From: Planctomycetota bacterium
GTDB lineage: Bacteria > Planctomycetota > B15-G4
Assembly: GCA_003644265.1 (NCBI GenBank)
Contig: QNBX01000124.1
Span: 1-13,521, forward strand
Reading direction: 5' to 3'
DNA: 13,521 nucleotides
Below the pieces are notes generated by a model. The model ran no database searches, was not told the origin of the DNA, and saw only the letters and a list, made by a program, of their open reading frames with translations. Shown piece after piece: positions 7,269-13,521 of this stretch (position 1 is its first letter; each line of letters begins with the position of its first letter). Made by a program: the position numbers and the translations under genes.

Positions 7269-7986
7269 GGTCTTCCAGGGCGTAGCCCTCTCCGCGCACG
7301 GTGTGCACCAGCGGCCGCTCGAAGGGCGCATCGACCTTCTGCCGTAGGCGCCGGATGTGGACGTCCACGATGTTGGTGCCCGGGTCGAAGTCGATGCCCC
7401 AGACCGCGGTCAGCAGGTCGCTGCGGCTCACGGCGCGCCCACCGGCCTCGGCCAGACGTCGCAGCAGCCCCAGCTCGGTGCGCGTCAGGTCCAGCGTCTG
7501 CTCCGCGCGGGTGACGCGGCCATGGCGGTGGTCGATCTCCAGGTCACCCACGCGCGCCACCAGCGAGCGCTCATCGCGTCTCAGCACCGCCTCGATGCGC
7601 GCCAGCAGCTCGGTCAGGGCAAAGGGCTTGACCACGTAGTCGTCCCCCCCGAGCCGCAGCCCCCGGATGCGCTCGTCGAGGGCGTCGCGCGCCGTGACGA
7701 AGATGACCGGCGCCCCGAGTCCCTCCTCGCGCATGGCGGTCAGGACGTCCCAGCCGTGCATGTCGGGGAGCATCACGTCCAGCAGCACGATGTCGGCGGG
7801 CGCTTCGCGCAGCGCGTCCAGGGCGCTCTCGCCGTCCGCCGCCGTGCGGGTGGCGTAACCCGACTCGCCCAGGCCGCGCGCGAGGTAATCACGCAGCTTG
7901 GGGTCGTCGTCCACGATCAGCACGCTCGGCAGGTGGGTGCTCGACTCCATGCTCACAGGCTGACCTGTTCCGCGGCGGAACGGCAT
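7261..7986 (-). CDS. OmpR/PhoB-family response regulator
   Basis: This DNA-binding regulator is the partner of the histidine kinase downstream. From ATG 7986 it is 241 residues. The receiver domain (about 20-135) shows the acidic pocket VDDD (25-28), the phospho-acceptor Asp70 in LLDVMLP, a Thr in FVTA and Lys120 in VVKPF. The C-terminal winged helix (about 145-238) has the family's usual LTRTELGLLRRLAE, NIVDVHIRRLRQK and HTVRGEGYALE. The start is a choice of two. ATG 7986 has GGAG at 7992-7995 with 5-nt spacing. ATG 7950 gives a 229-residue protein whose short N-terminus is closer to the family norm but has only a poor ribosome site. The gene is first in a two-gene operon, and self-regulation would be usual for this family. 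Confidence 0.88.
   Translation of the reverse strand: MPFRRGTGQPVSMESSTHLPSVLIVDDDPKLRDYLARGLGESGYATRTAADGESALDALREAPADIVLLDVMLPDMHGWDVLTAMREEGLGAPVIFVTARDALDERIRGLRLGGDDYVVKPFALTELLARIEAVLRRDERSLVARVGDLEIDHRHGRVTRAEQTLDLTRTELGLLRRLAEAGGRAVSRSDLLTAVWGIDFDPGTNIVDVHIRRLRQKVDAPFERPLVHTVRGEGYALEDRG
7955..7968. promoter_or_regulatory. Short palindrome near the regulator start
   Basis: ACAGG and CCTGT form a 5-bp inverted repeat with a 4-nt spacer just upstream of the alternative start ATG 7950. If that is the true start, this could be an operator for self-regulation. If translation begins at 7986, the repeat lies inside the coding sequence and is probably chance. Confidence 0.15.
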
Positions 7987-8171
7987 GACATCTCCGTCAT
8001 ACACCCGGCGCCCGCGCGCCTTGAACGCATGTCGCGTACCTGCGGCCGCCTCCACGGCGCCTGCATCTGCCACTCCCATGAGGGCCGGGTGGGCCTCACT
8101 CCGCCCGTGCGAGCTGGTCAGTCTGTGGGCTCAGTGCTGATGAGCTGCGCCCTGTTGGATGTCATCGGGCC
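7987..8171. other. Spacer upstream of the two-component operon
   Basis: This 185-nt non-coding stretch separates the secreted helical protein gene from the response regulator gene, both on the minus strand. It should hold the promoter of the two-component operon. On the minus strand TATGAC (7996-8001) has an 18-nt spacer to a poor -35 match (TTCAAG), which is too weak to call. An open frame runs through it to 8079 but gives a low-complexity peptide and has no ribosome site. No terminator was seen for the upstream gene. Confidence 0.3.
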
Positions 8172-9266
8172 TCAGCGTCGCCGGCCGCGGATGCGCCAGC
8201 CGCCGCCGCTGTCGTACGCGGCCGCCGAGGTGACCCGGTCCTTGGCCCGTCGCAGCTGCTCGTTGTGCGGGTACTCGGCCAACCCGTGGTTGACCACCTC
8301 CGTCGCTTGGTTGTAGGAGCTGCGCAGCAGGTAGGCGTCGGCCAGGTGGATGCGGCAGTCGACCAGGGCGTCCTCCAGCTTGGAGTCGACCAGCTCGAGC
8401 GCCTCGGCGATCTCCGGGTTCTCCACGCCCATGGGGCGCAGCTTGTCGGCTTGGCCGCGCAGCTTGGCGCCGTCCTTGATGGCCTTCTCGAACTCCTTGA
8501 TGGAGGACGATTGGCTGGAGGTCACCAGCCCCTTCTGGGTGCGCTCCAGCATGCGCTGATAGGACTTGATGACGTCCGCGAAGAGCGCCCGCGTCTCATC
8601 GCTGTAGGCCTCGCCGTTGCGACGCTTGGCGCGCTCTGACTCCGGGACGGTGTCCTTGCCGGAGGGCGCGGCCTTGCGCACGAAGGTGGACTGCTTGCGC
8701 CGCTCGACGTCCTCCGCCAGCAGGTGCGCCGCCTCGCTGGCGACGGGCTCGAGTGGCAGCTCCTGGACGATGATGCCCAGGATGCGATGTGCCTCGCCGG
8801 GCTGGTTGGACGCGGCCAGGGACTTGGCCCGCGCCAGCAGCTCCTTGCCGGCCTGTGTGCGCGCCGCCGTCAGGCGCTGGTTGATCTCATCCGACTTGAG
8901 GGGCTCCGCCTCGATCGCCGCGCGGAAGTGACGCTTGGCTTCGGTGTAGAGCGTCATGTCGACGCACCAGTCCGCCAGGTCGAGCTGGCTATCGGCGTCG
9001 TCGGCGGTCTTGTCCCGCCGCAGCCGGTACTGCGACATGGGCGTGAGCTGCGCGTAGGGCAGCTTGACGCTGGCGCTGCCCCATTCGATCTCGACGGAGA
9101 TCCCGTCATCGAACACGATCTCGCCTTCGTAGGTGCGGCCCGAGTTCGTCTCGAGGCGCGTCTGGCTGTGCGTTACCGGGGCGGCCAGCGCCAGCGTGAC
9201 GACGCAACCGAGGAGGGCGAGCAGGCGAGCAGAGAGCGGGCTGGTGCAGGGCGTGGCTGTGCGCAT
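8172..9266 (-). CDS. Secreted helical-repeat protein with beta-rich N-terminal domain, unknown function
   Basis: This 364-residue protein has a signal peptide (hydrophobic core about 15-29, cleavage probably near 28-35), so it is exported. Residues about 36-85 form a small beta-rich module beginning TRLETNSGRTYEGEIVFDD. It resembles the short strand-turn modules often seen at the N-terminus of secreted planctomycete proteins; this is from memory, not a search. The rest is alpha-helical in two blocks, about 90-195 and 225-355, separated by a charged linker, with TPR-like helix pairs (for example LADAYLLRSSYNQATEVVNH). The C-terminus is basic (GGGWRIRGRRR). The ATG at 9266 is well supported by GGAGG with a 4-nt gap. 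It ends 185 nt before the two-component operon on the same strand. A scaffolding or protein-binding role is the most that can be inferred. Confidence 0.8.
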   Translation of the reverse strand: MRTATPCTSPLSARLLALLGCVVTLALAAPVTHSQTRLETNSGRTYEGEIVFDDGISVEIEWGSASVKLPYAQLTPMSQYRLRRDKTADDADSQLDLADWCVDMTLYTEAKRHFRAAIEAEPLKSDEINQRLTAARTQAGKELLARAKSLAASNQPGEAHRILGIIVQELPLEPVASEAAHLLAEDVERRKQSTFVRKAAPSGKDTVPESERAKRRNGEAYSDETRALFADVIKSYQRMLERTQKGLVTSSQSSSIKEFEKAIKDGAKLRGQADKLRPMGVENPEIAEALELVDSKLEDALVDCRIHLADAYLLRSSYNQATEVVNHGLAEYPHNEQLRRAKDRVTSAAAYDSGGGWRIRGRRR

Positions 9267-9345
9267 GGGGCCTCCAGAATGACGGCTCGATCACGCGAAC
9301 AGGTGTGGGGGCAGGCAATCGCGTGGAGGCGCTGAGCGTAGCAGA

Positions 9346-9360
9346 CGCCTCGCCTCGCCT
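9346..9360. repeat. Three tandem CGCCT units
   Basis: CGCCT occurs three times in a row and is followed directly by CAGGCG, so the last unit can also fold back. It lies at and just beyond the stop codon of the membrane fragment at 9360. It is too short to carry known function; slippage is a simple explanation. Confidence 0.4.
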
Positions 9361-9659
9361 CAGGCGAACGACACATAGATCGTCAGGACGCACAGCAGCA
9401 GGACCGCGGCTGGCCGGGCATGGCGCCAGGGCGTGAGATCGATCTGGCCCGAGTGCTGCTGAACCCAGGGTTGGTCGAGGCGCCAGATGCGGCCAAGCAG
9501 CACCTGCACTGCCACGGTGGCCACGAACACCAGACCCATGGAGTGGAAGCGCTCCGGGTTGGCCGCGCGCTCCAGCTCCTGCGACAGGGAGCGCGTATCC
9601 AGCTGGAGGGGCCGCTCGGCCGCGTCGGAGTGCCCGTGTCCGACCGCCTGCTGCCCGAG
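9360..9659 (-). pseudogene. C-terminal fragment of a membrane transporter, possibly sodium:solute symporter family
   Basis: This frame encodes a charged helix (LDTRSLSQELERAANPERFH), a transmembrane segment (MGLVFVATVAVQVLLGRIW), a short loop containing IDLTPWRHARPAA, and a final transmembrane segment (VLLLCVLTIYVSFA) before TGA. GC-rich third positions across about 95 codons show it was shaped as coding DNA. The TPW motif followed by a last helix ending in Y.(S/V)FA resembles the C-terminus of sodium:solute symporters as I remember them; this is not proven. There is no convincing start. The frame runs open to a GTG at 9881, inside the lectin gene, through sequence that no longer looks coding. 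The only internal ATG (9539) would give a 59-residue two-helix protein without a clear ribosome site. A 5'-truncated remnant is therefore more likely than a whole gene, but a real small membrane protein cannot be excluded. Confidence 0.45.
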
Positions 9660-9856
9660 GCTCTTCCCGACAGGACCCCCCGGCCTTCCGGTGATGCCGA
9701 GCGGGCCGCTGCGGCCACGGCCTCGGCGTGATACCGGGGGATCAACGCCGATGTCCGCCGCGGCTACGTACTCGTGCGAATGGCCGGAGGCTCCTCCGGC
9801 GCGACAATCAGCGTGGTTATCAGGTCCATGAACACGCACGCAGAATGGAGTTCGCC
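9660..9856. other. Non-coding spacer upstream of the lectin-like gene
   Basis: No frame here looks convincingly coding. It separates the minus-strand membrane fragment from the plus-strand lectin-like gene and must carry the promoter of the latter. The only clear structure is the inverted repeat at 9783-9800. A weak TATCAG at 9818-9823 lacks a matching -35 element. Confidence 0.35.
9783..9800. promoter_or_regulatory. Perfect 7-bp inverted repeat upstream of the lectin-like gene
   Basis: GCCGGAG and CTCCGGC are separated by GCTC, giving a tight hairpin with a 4-nt loop. It lies 57 nt before the ATG at 9857. It may be an operator or an RNA stem in the leader. No T-run follows on either strand. 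Confidence 0.3.
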
Positions 9857-10993
9857 ATGACACCGCCAACCACCTTCCCACGCATCCGTCGCACGATCGC
9901 GCTGACGGTGCTCATGTGTCTCGTCGCCTGGGCTGCCCCGTCGGCCCAGGTCATCGACTTGCCCGACTTCGGCTCCTCGGCCGGTCTGACCCTGAACGGG
10001 GACGCGGCGACCGCAGCGAGCGTGCTGCGTGTCGTTCCCGACGCAGGCAGTCAGTCCGGGAGCGCCTTCTGGTCCACGCCGCTCAGCACCTTGGAGAGCT
10101 TCGAGACCGGCTTCCGGTTCCAGATCTCCGGCAGCCTGCTGCCCGGGCTCGGTTCAGACGGGATGGCGTTCGTGATCCAGGCTGACCCGCGCGGCGACAC
10201 CGCGCTCGACGACGGGGGGGGAGTGCTCGGGTACGGCTACGAGCAGGCGTCGGGACCCGAGATCACCCCCAGCGCCGTGGTCGAGTTCGACATCCACAGC
10301 AACTGGTGGGACCCGGACGATGACCACGTCGCGCTCATGCTCAACGGCGAGGCCATCGAGCATGTGGCCAGCGCGTCCGTGGTCGAGCTGCTGGACGATG
10401 GGGACGTGAAGAACGCGTTGATCGCCTATGACGCCGACGACAAGCAGCTCCGCGTCTCGTTCTCCGAGGGTGCGGACCCGCTCGTGCTCCTGTTCACGCA
10501 GCCGCTCGACCTCCAGGCTCTCGTCGGCGACGAGGCCTGGTTCGGCTTCTCCGCGGCGACGGGAGGCGGCCACGCCGCGCACGACATCCTGGACTGGGGG
10601 ATGACCCAGGGCAACGCCTGGTCGCCCTGGACAGATGTGGGCGGCGGCATCCTGGGCAGCCACGGCGTGCCGAGCCTGACTGGCGAGGGCAGCCTCGTCG
10701 CCGGCTCGCCCACCAGCCTCCACCTGGTAAACACGCCTCCCAACGCGCCCATGTACCTGTGGATGTCCTTCACTTCCACGCCCACTCCGCTCTTCGGGGG
10801 TGTGCTCTACACCGTACCCATCGACCTGGAGGTGCTGCTCAACGCAGATGCGGCCGGCGGAATGTCGCTCTCCACGGTGTGGCCCGCTGGCATCCCCGGT
10901 GGTTTCAACACCTGGTTCCAGTGCGTCATCCAGGACAACACGCTCAGGCCGAGGTTGAGCTTCTCGAACGCGCTGCGGCTGACGACGCCCTGA
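9857..10993 (+). CDS. Secreted L-type-lectin-like protein with a C-terminal beta module
   Basis: This 378-residue protein begins with a basic N-terminus and a signal peptide (ALTVLMCLVAWAAPSAQ). Residues about 31-255 match the legume/L-type lectin fold: SDGMAFVIQ with Asp101, then EFDIHSNWWDPDDDH (143-157), which carries the acidic and Asn residues expected for the metal and sugar site, and a late beta-strand with WFGFSAATGG. Such domains bind carbohydrate, so an extracellular or surface role is likely. From about 262 to the end is a second beta-rich module ending LSFSNALRL, which I associate with many secreted planctomycete proteins. The start ATG 9857 is preceded by GGAG at 9847-9850 with a 6-nt gap; the nearby ATG 9845 has no ribosome site. 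It stands alone, convergent with the kinase gene. Ligand unknown. Confidence 0.82.
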   Translation: MTPPTTFPRIRRTIALTVLMCLVAWAAPSAQVIDLPDFGSSAGLTLNGDAATAASVLRVVPDAGSQSGSAFWSTPLSTLESFETGFRFQISGSLLPGLGSDGMAFVIQADPRGDTALDDGGGVLGYGYEQASGPEITPSAVVEFDIHSNWWDPDDDHVALMLNGEAIEHVASASVVELLDDGDVKNALIAYDADDKQLRVSFSEGADPLVLLFTQPLDLQALVGDEAWFGFSAATGGGHAAHDILDWGMTQGNAWSPWTDVGGGILGSHGVPSLTGEGSLVAGSPTSLHLVNTPPNAPMYLWMSFTSTPTPLFGGVLYTVPIDLEVLLNADAAGGMSLSTVWPAGIPGGFNTWFQCVIQDNTLRPRLSFSNALRLTTP

Positions 10994-11018
10994 CCCGCTG
11001 TCCTCACCGTTCGTTGCG

Positions 11019-13274
11019 TCACGGCGCCGTGCCCGCGGTTCCATCGTGGGCACGGCGCTCGGGTGGCGACGGCTGGCCGGTCCGTCGCTCGCCCTGAGCC
11101 TTGAGCTGTGAGGATGCCTCCGGCTGCGTTCGACGTGCGCCCACGCGGAAACTCAGGAGTACCAGCGTGGCCCCGCCGATCACGACCGCACCCGACCAGG
11201 CCCAGAGCGACTCGAGGTGCCGCTGCGACACGCCTCCCACGGCGAGCGGCAGGATGACCGCGGAGGGGAGCACGAGCCAGTTGGTATGCAGCGCGAGTCC
11301 CAGGAGCAGGAAGGCCACGCAGCTCGCCACCAGCAGCGGGTCGTAGAGTCCTGCTTGTTCCGCGGCCAACGCGGACAGCGAGCCCACGCTGAAGCTGAAG
11401 CCGAAGAAGAGGGTCGCGCCCGCGGTCTCCCGCAGCAGCGCTGTGCCGCGATGGTGTGCGAGCACGCCGGCGGTGACGAATCCCAGCCCGTGGAGCAGGT
11501 GCGCCCAGGCCTTCTCGACGAGCCCGACGTCAGCGCGAAGCAGGGTCAGAGGGAAGCCCTCGCTGGCGTACGCGATCGTCGTGCCGACGAGCCCCAGCAG
11601 TCCGAGAGCGTAGAACGGCCGCGCTCGATCCCGCCTCCAGTCGCGATCGAAGGGGAGCCCGGCGGCGATCAGCGCGGCGGATCCCAGGACCGCACCCAAC
11701 CAGCGCCACGGGAGCGACAGCTCGCGCCAGCCCACCAGCTGGCCGACCTGCAGCACGCCTCCACATGCGGCGAGACAGAAGATCCAGGCGAAGACCGCGG
11801 AGCGTGTGTGGCGGTAGGCCAGGACGGCGGCGAGGAAGGTCGCCGCGGCCGTGAGCAGCAGCTTTGTCGCGAGCAGCCGGGCGCCGACGTGCGCCCACGC
11901 CGGCGCCTCGTCCGTCGGGAGCCACAGCTCGCCGGGCAGCACGGGGTGAGACACTCCCGCAGCGTCCACCAGCGTACTCAGGCCGGGTAGGAGATCGGCG
12001 AGGGCGAACGCGACCACGGGCGTGAGCAGCACCGCCCCCGTGAGGCAAGCCGCGCCGCGCCTGCGCTCCAGGACGCGCCAACGTTGGGCGCCGATGGCCG
12101 TCAGCAGGAGCAGCGGCAGCGCGGGCAGGACGATTCGTCCGGCCGAGCCCAGCTCCTCCCAAGCCATGGCCTGGAGCAGCACGGGGCCGAAGACGATGAC
12201 CATGACGCCCGCCAGCAGCAGCAGGTTGGGCACCGAAGTGAACACCCCGCGAAGGAACCCACGTTGCTGCTCGTCGAGGTGCTCGTAGGCATGCCGAAGG
12301 GACGCGCACTGCTGCTCGTTGAGCAGGCCCTGTCGCTCCCACTCGGAGTGATCCGAGAGGTGCCGCGCGAACTTGTGCCGCAGCAGGCTGCGCGAGCGCT
12401 CCGGCATGGCCAGCACCAGGTCTCCGTTGATGAACCGATCGAGGTCGCGCCGCAGTTCGTCGGCGGACTCATAGCGGTCCGCTGGAGACCTCTCCATGGC
12501 CTTGAGGCAGATCGCTTGCAACGGTCGGGGGACGTCAGGGCGGAGCTCGCGCAGGCAGGCCGGGTCGTCATCGCGAATGGCCCGCAGCTTCTGGACGAAA
12601 CCGTCGGCGGGAAAAGGGACGCAGCCGGTCAGCGTGACGTAGAGCGTGGCTCCCAGCGCGTAGACGTCGGAGGCGGGCGAGTGCCTCTCGCTCTCGAGCA
12701 GCTCCGGCGCCAGGTAGTCCAGCGTCCCGACGATGCCCGCGTCGGCGCTCTGGCCGTCGCCAGGCAGCGTTCGTGCGAACAGCCCGAAGTCCACCAGCAC
12801 CGGCCGACCACCGGGCTCGACCAGGATGTTGGCGGGCTTCACGTCGCGGTGCAGGATGCCGCCGCGGTGAGCGGCGTCGAGGGCCTCGGCGATGCTTCGG
12901 AAGACCGTCGCGACCTCGCTGGCGGGGGCCCCGGCGAGGTGCCGCTCGACGCTCATCCCCTCGATCAGCCGCATCACGTAGTAGGGCCCGCGCTCCGTCT
13001 CGCTCGCGTAGTACACCGGGACGATGCCGGGGTGATCGAACTGGGCCAGCACGTGCGCCTCGCGCTTGAACTGCTCGCGCAGCGCCGCGGACTCCGGGAG
13101 GTCCGCCCGCAGGGTCTTCACGGCAACGAGGCGCTCAAGGTCGTCCTGCCAGGCGCGGAAGACGGTGCCCATCCCGCCGGTCTCCAGGCGCGTCACCGCG
13201 CTCAAGCCGGGGAACGCGGGCGGAGCCTCGATGTCGGTCCTGCGCTGCCCGGGCTGCCCCTGTTCAGTCGCCAT
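11019..13274 (-). CDS. Ser/Thr protein kinase fused to a polytopic membrane domain (DUF2157-like)
   Basis: This is a 751-residue protein. The cytoplasmic kinase domain is at about 24-290, with a glycine loop ETGGMG (31-36; the usual first Gly is Glu31), Lys53 in VAVK, HRDVKPAN with catalytic Asp144, DFG at Asp162, GTLDYLAPE and DVYALG. All key residues for phosphotransfer are present. A soluble linker follows, with EWERQGLLNEQQCASLRHAY (residues 311-330), the short helix typical at the start of DUF2157 membrane proteins. About 11-12 hydrophobic segments then run from about 349 to 712, and a 39-residue polar tail ends the protein. This differs from the common bacterial receptor kinase with one membrane pass. 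ATG 13274 is chosen because it overlaps the upstream gene's stop by 11 bp and GGAGG lies 9 nt before it. Targets and signal are unknown. Confidence 0.87.
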   Translation of the reverse strand: MATEQGQPGQRRTDIEAPPAFPGLSAVTRLETGGMGTVFRAWQDDLERLVAVKTLRADLPESAALREQFKREAHVLAQFDHPGIVPVYYASETERGPYYVMRLIEGMSVERHLAGAPASEVATVFRSIAEALDAAHRGGILHRDVKPANILVEPGGRPVLVDFGLFARTLPGDGQSADAGIVGTLDYLAPELLESERHSPASDVYALGATLYVTLTGCVPFPADGFVQKLRAIRDDDPACLRELRPDVPRPLQAICLKAMERSPADRYESADELRRDLDRFINGDLVLAMPERSRSLLRHKFARHLSDHSEWERQGLLNEQQCASLRHAYEHLDEQQRGFLRGVFTSVPNLLLLAGVMVIVFGPVLLQAMAWEELGSAGRIVLPALPLLLLTAIGAQRWRVLERRRGAACLTGAVLLTPVVAFALADLLPGLSTLVDAAGVSHPVLPGELWLPTDEAPAWAHVGARLLATKLLLTAAATFLAAVLAYRHTRSAVFAWIFCLAACGGVLQVGQLVGWRELSLPWRWLGAVLGSAALIAAGLPFDRDWRRDRARPFYALGLLGLVGTTIAYASEGFPLTLLRADVGLVEKAWAHLLHGLGFVTAGVLAHHRGTALLRETAGATLFFGFSFSVGSLSALAAEQAGLYDPLLVASCVAFLLLGLALHTNWLVLPSAVILPLAVGGVSQRHLESLWAWSGAVVIGGATLVLLSFRVGARRTQPEASSQLKAQGERRTGQPSPPERRAHDGTAGTAP
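11024..11058. terminator. Perfect 11-bp inverted repeat, possible terminator of the lectin-like gene
   Basis: GCGCCGTGCCC and GGGCACGGCGC are exact reverse complements with a 13-nt loop. It starts 30 nt after the lectin-like gene's stop, where a terminator is expected, but it lies within the last codons of the convergent kinase gene and has no T-run. It may stop transcription in both directions or act as a 3' RNA-stabilising stem. Confidence 0.4.
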
Positions 13275-13521
13275 CCACCCCGTCCTCCAGGAGCGCACGG
13301 CCCAGCTCGCCGACGAGCCGCTCGCGGTTGCGCGCTGAGATGAGACCGAGCTCCCGGCCGATGTTGGCCACTGTGCCCAGGCCGATGATGGCCCACGCGA
13401 TCAGGCCGGGGTCGCTCAGCCCGGGCGCGCCCACGTCCGCGCGATGCGCCTTCACGTGCGTGGCGATGAAGCGCTGGAAGCGCCTGTAGAGGCGTCGCAT
13501 GGCCTCGGCGATCTCGGGGTC
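13264..13521 (-). CDS. C-terminal end of a probable TetR-family regulator (partial)
   Basis: The minus-strand frame is open from the window edge to the TGA at 13264-13266 and gives 85 residues. They are wholly helical, with segments such as DPEIAEAMRRLYRRFQRFI, then DPGLIAWAIIGLGTVANIG and a final helix ending LGRALLE. This resembles the ligand-binding end of TetR/AcrR regulators, where a long helix with an A..IGLG pattern forms part of the dimer interface. The DNA-binding N-terminus would lie outside the window, so the family call is tentative. An ATG at 13500 exists, but the frame continues upstream in coding style (DPEIAEA), so it is unlikely to be the start. The stop overlaps the kinase start by 11 bp, implying coupled translation. 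Confidence 0.6.
   Translation of the reverse strand, partial: DPEIAEAMRRLYRRFQRFIATHVKAHRADVGAPGLSDPGLIAWAIIGLGTVANIGRELGLISARNRERLVGELGRALLEDGVDGD

Noticed and set aside
6420..7514. Plus-strand open frame of 364 codons opposite the histidine kinase
   Set aside because: Antisense shadow rich in Gln, His and Arg; the kinase frame carries every conserved box.
7996..8019. Minus-strand promoter candidate TTCAAG-N18-TATGAC upstream of the response regulator
   Set aside because: Only about three of six bases match in the -35 box and the spacing to the preferred start would leave almost no leader.
7357..8316. Plus-strand open frame of 319 codons opposite the response regulator
   Set aside because: It crosses the regulator, the spacer and the end of the next gene without any domain; an antisense artefact of high GC.
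9335..9343. Extended -10-like TGCTACGCT on the minus strand upstream of the secreted helical protein
   Set aside because: No -35 partner, and a nine-base match of this quality is expected by chance.
12084..13343. Plus-strand open frame of 419 codons opposite the kinase
   Set aside because: The kinase frame holds HRDVKPAN, DFG and APE motifs in order; the opposite frame has none and is Gln/His/Arg-rich.

Overview
This window looks like chromosomal DNA from a very GC-rich bacterium, most likely a planctomycete (Planctomycetota). That is inference. It rests on four things: a secreted L-type-lectin-like protein with a C-terminal module I associate with planctomycete secreted proteins, an N-terminal-kinase Ser/Thr receptor, an SGNH hydrolase of a planctomycete-like style, and a secreted helical-repeat protein with a short beta-rich N-terminal domain. 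No tRNA, rRNA, CRISPR array, IS element or att site was seen. GC-rich third codon positions support the reading frames I chose.

Layout. (1) Positions 1-1494, plus strand: a tight three-gene operon made of the 3' end of an unidentified gene, a coiled-coil lipoprotein and a small soluble coiled-coil protein, with 3-4 nt gaps. (2) Positions 1512-4910, minus strand, convergent with that operon: a very large membrane protein of 1132 aa. It has an N-terminal anchor, a roughly 680-residue extracytoplasmic part, seven or so C-terminal helices and a cytoplasmic helical tail. (3) Positions 4911-5255: the leader of the large gene, with two strong hairpins, and the poorly defined start of a compact SGNH hydrolase (to 5834, plus strand). 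(4) Positions 5877-7986, minus strand: a response regulator and histidine kinase pair overlapping by 8 bp. (5) Positions 8172-9266, minus strand: a secreted helical-repeat protein of unknown role. (6) Positions 9360-9659, minus strand: a two-helix membrane fragment resembling the C-terminus of a sodium:solute symporter. (7) Positions 9857-10993, plus strand: the L-type-lectin-like secreted protein. (8) Positions 11019-13521, minus strand: the C-terminal end of a probable TetR-family regulator whose stop overlaps the start of a Ser/Thr kinase fused to a polytopic membrane domain of DUF2157 type.

How the genes may work together. Three loci look like sensing modules: the two-component pair, the regulator-kinase pair, and the large receptor-like membrane protein. 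The most unusual region is the left third. There a lipoprotein, a soluble coiled-coil protein and a very large receptor-like membrane protein are packed tail to tail with 17 nt between the stops. Whether they form one system cannot be decided from this sequence alone; conservation of the neighbourhood in other genomes would be the test.
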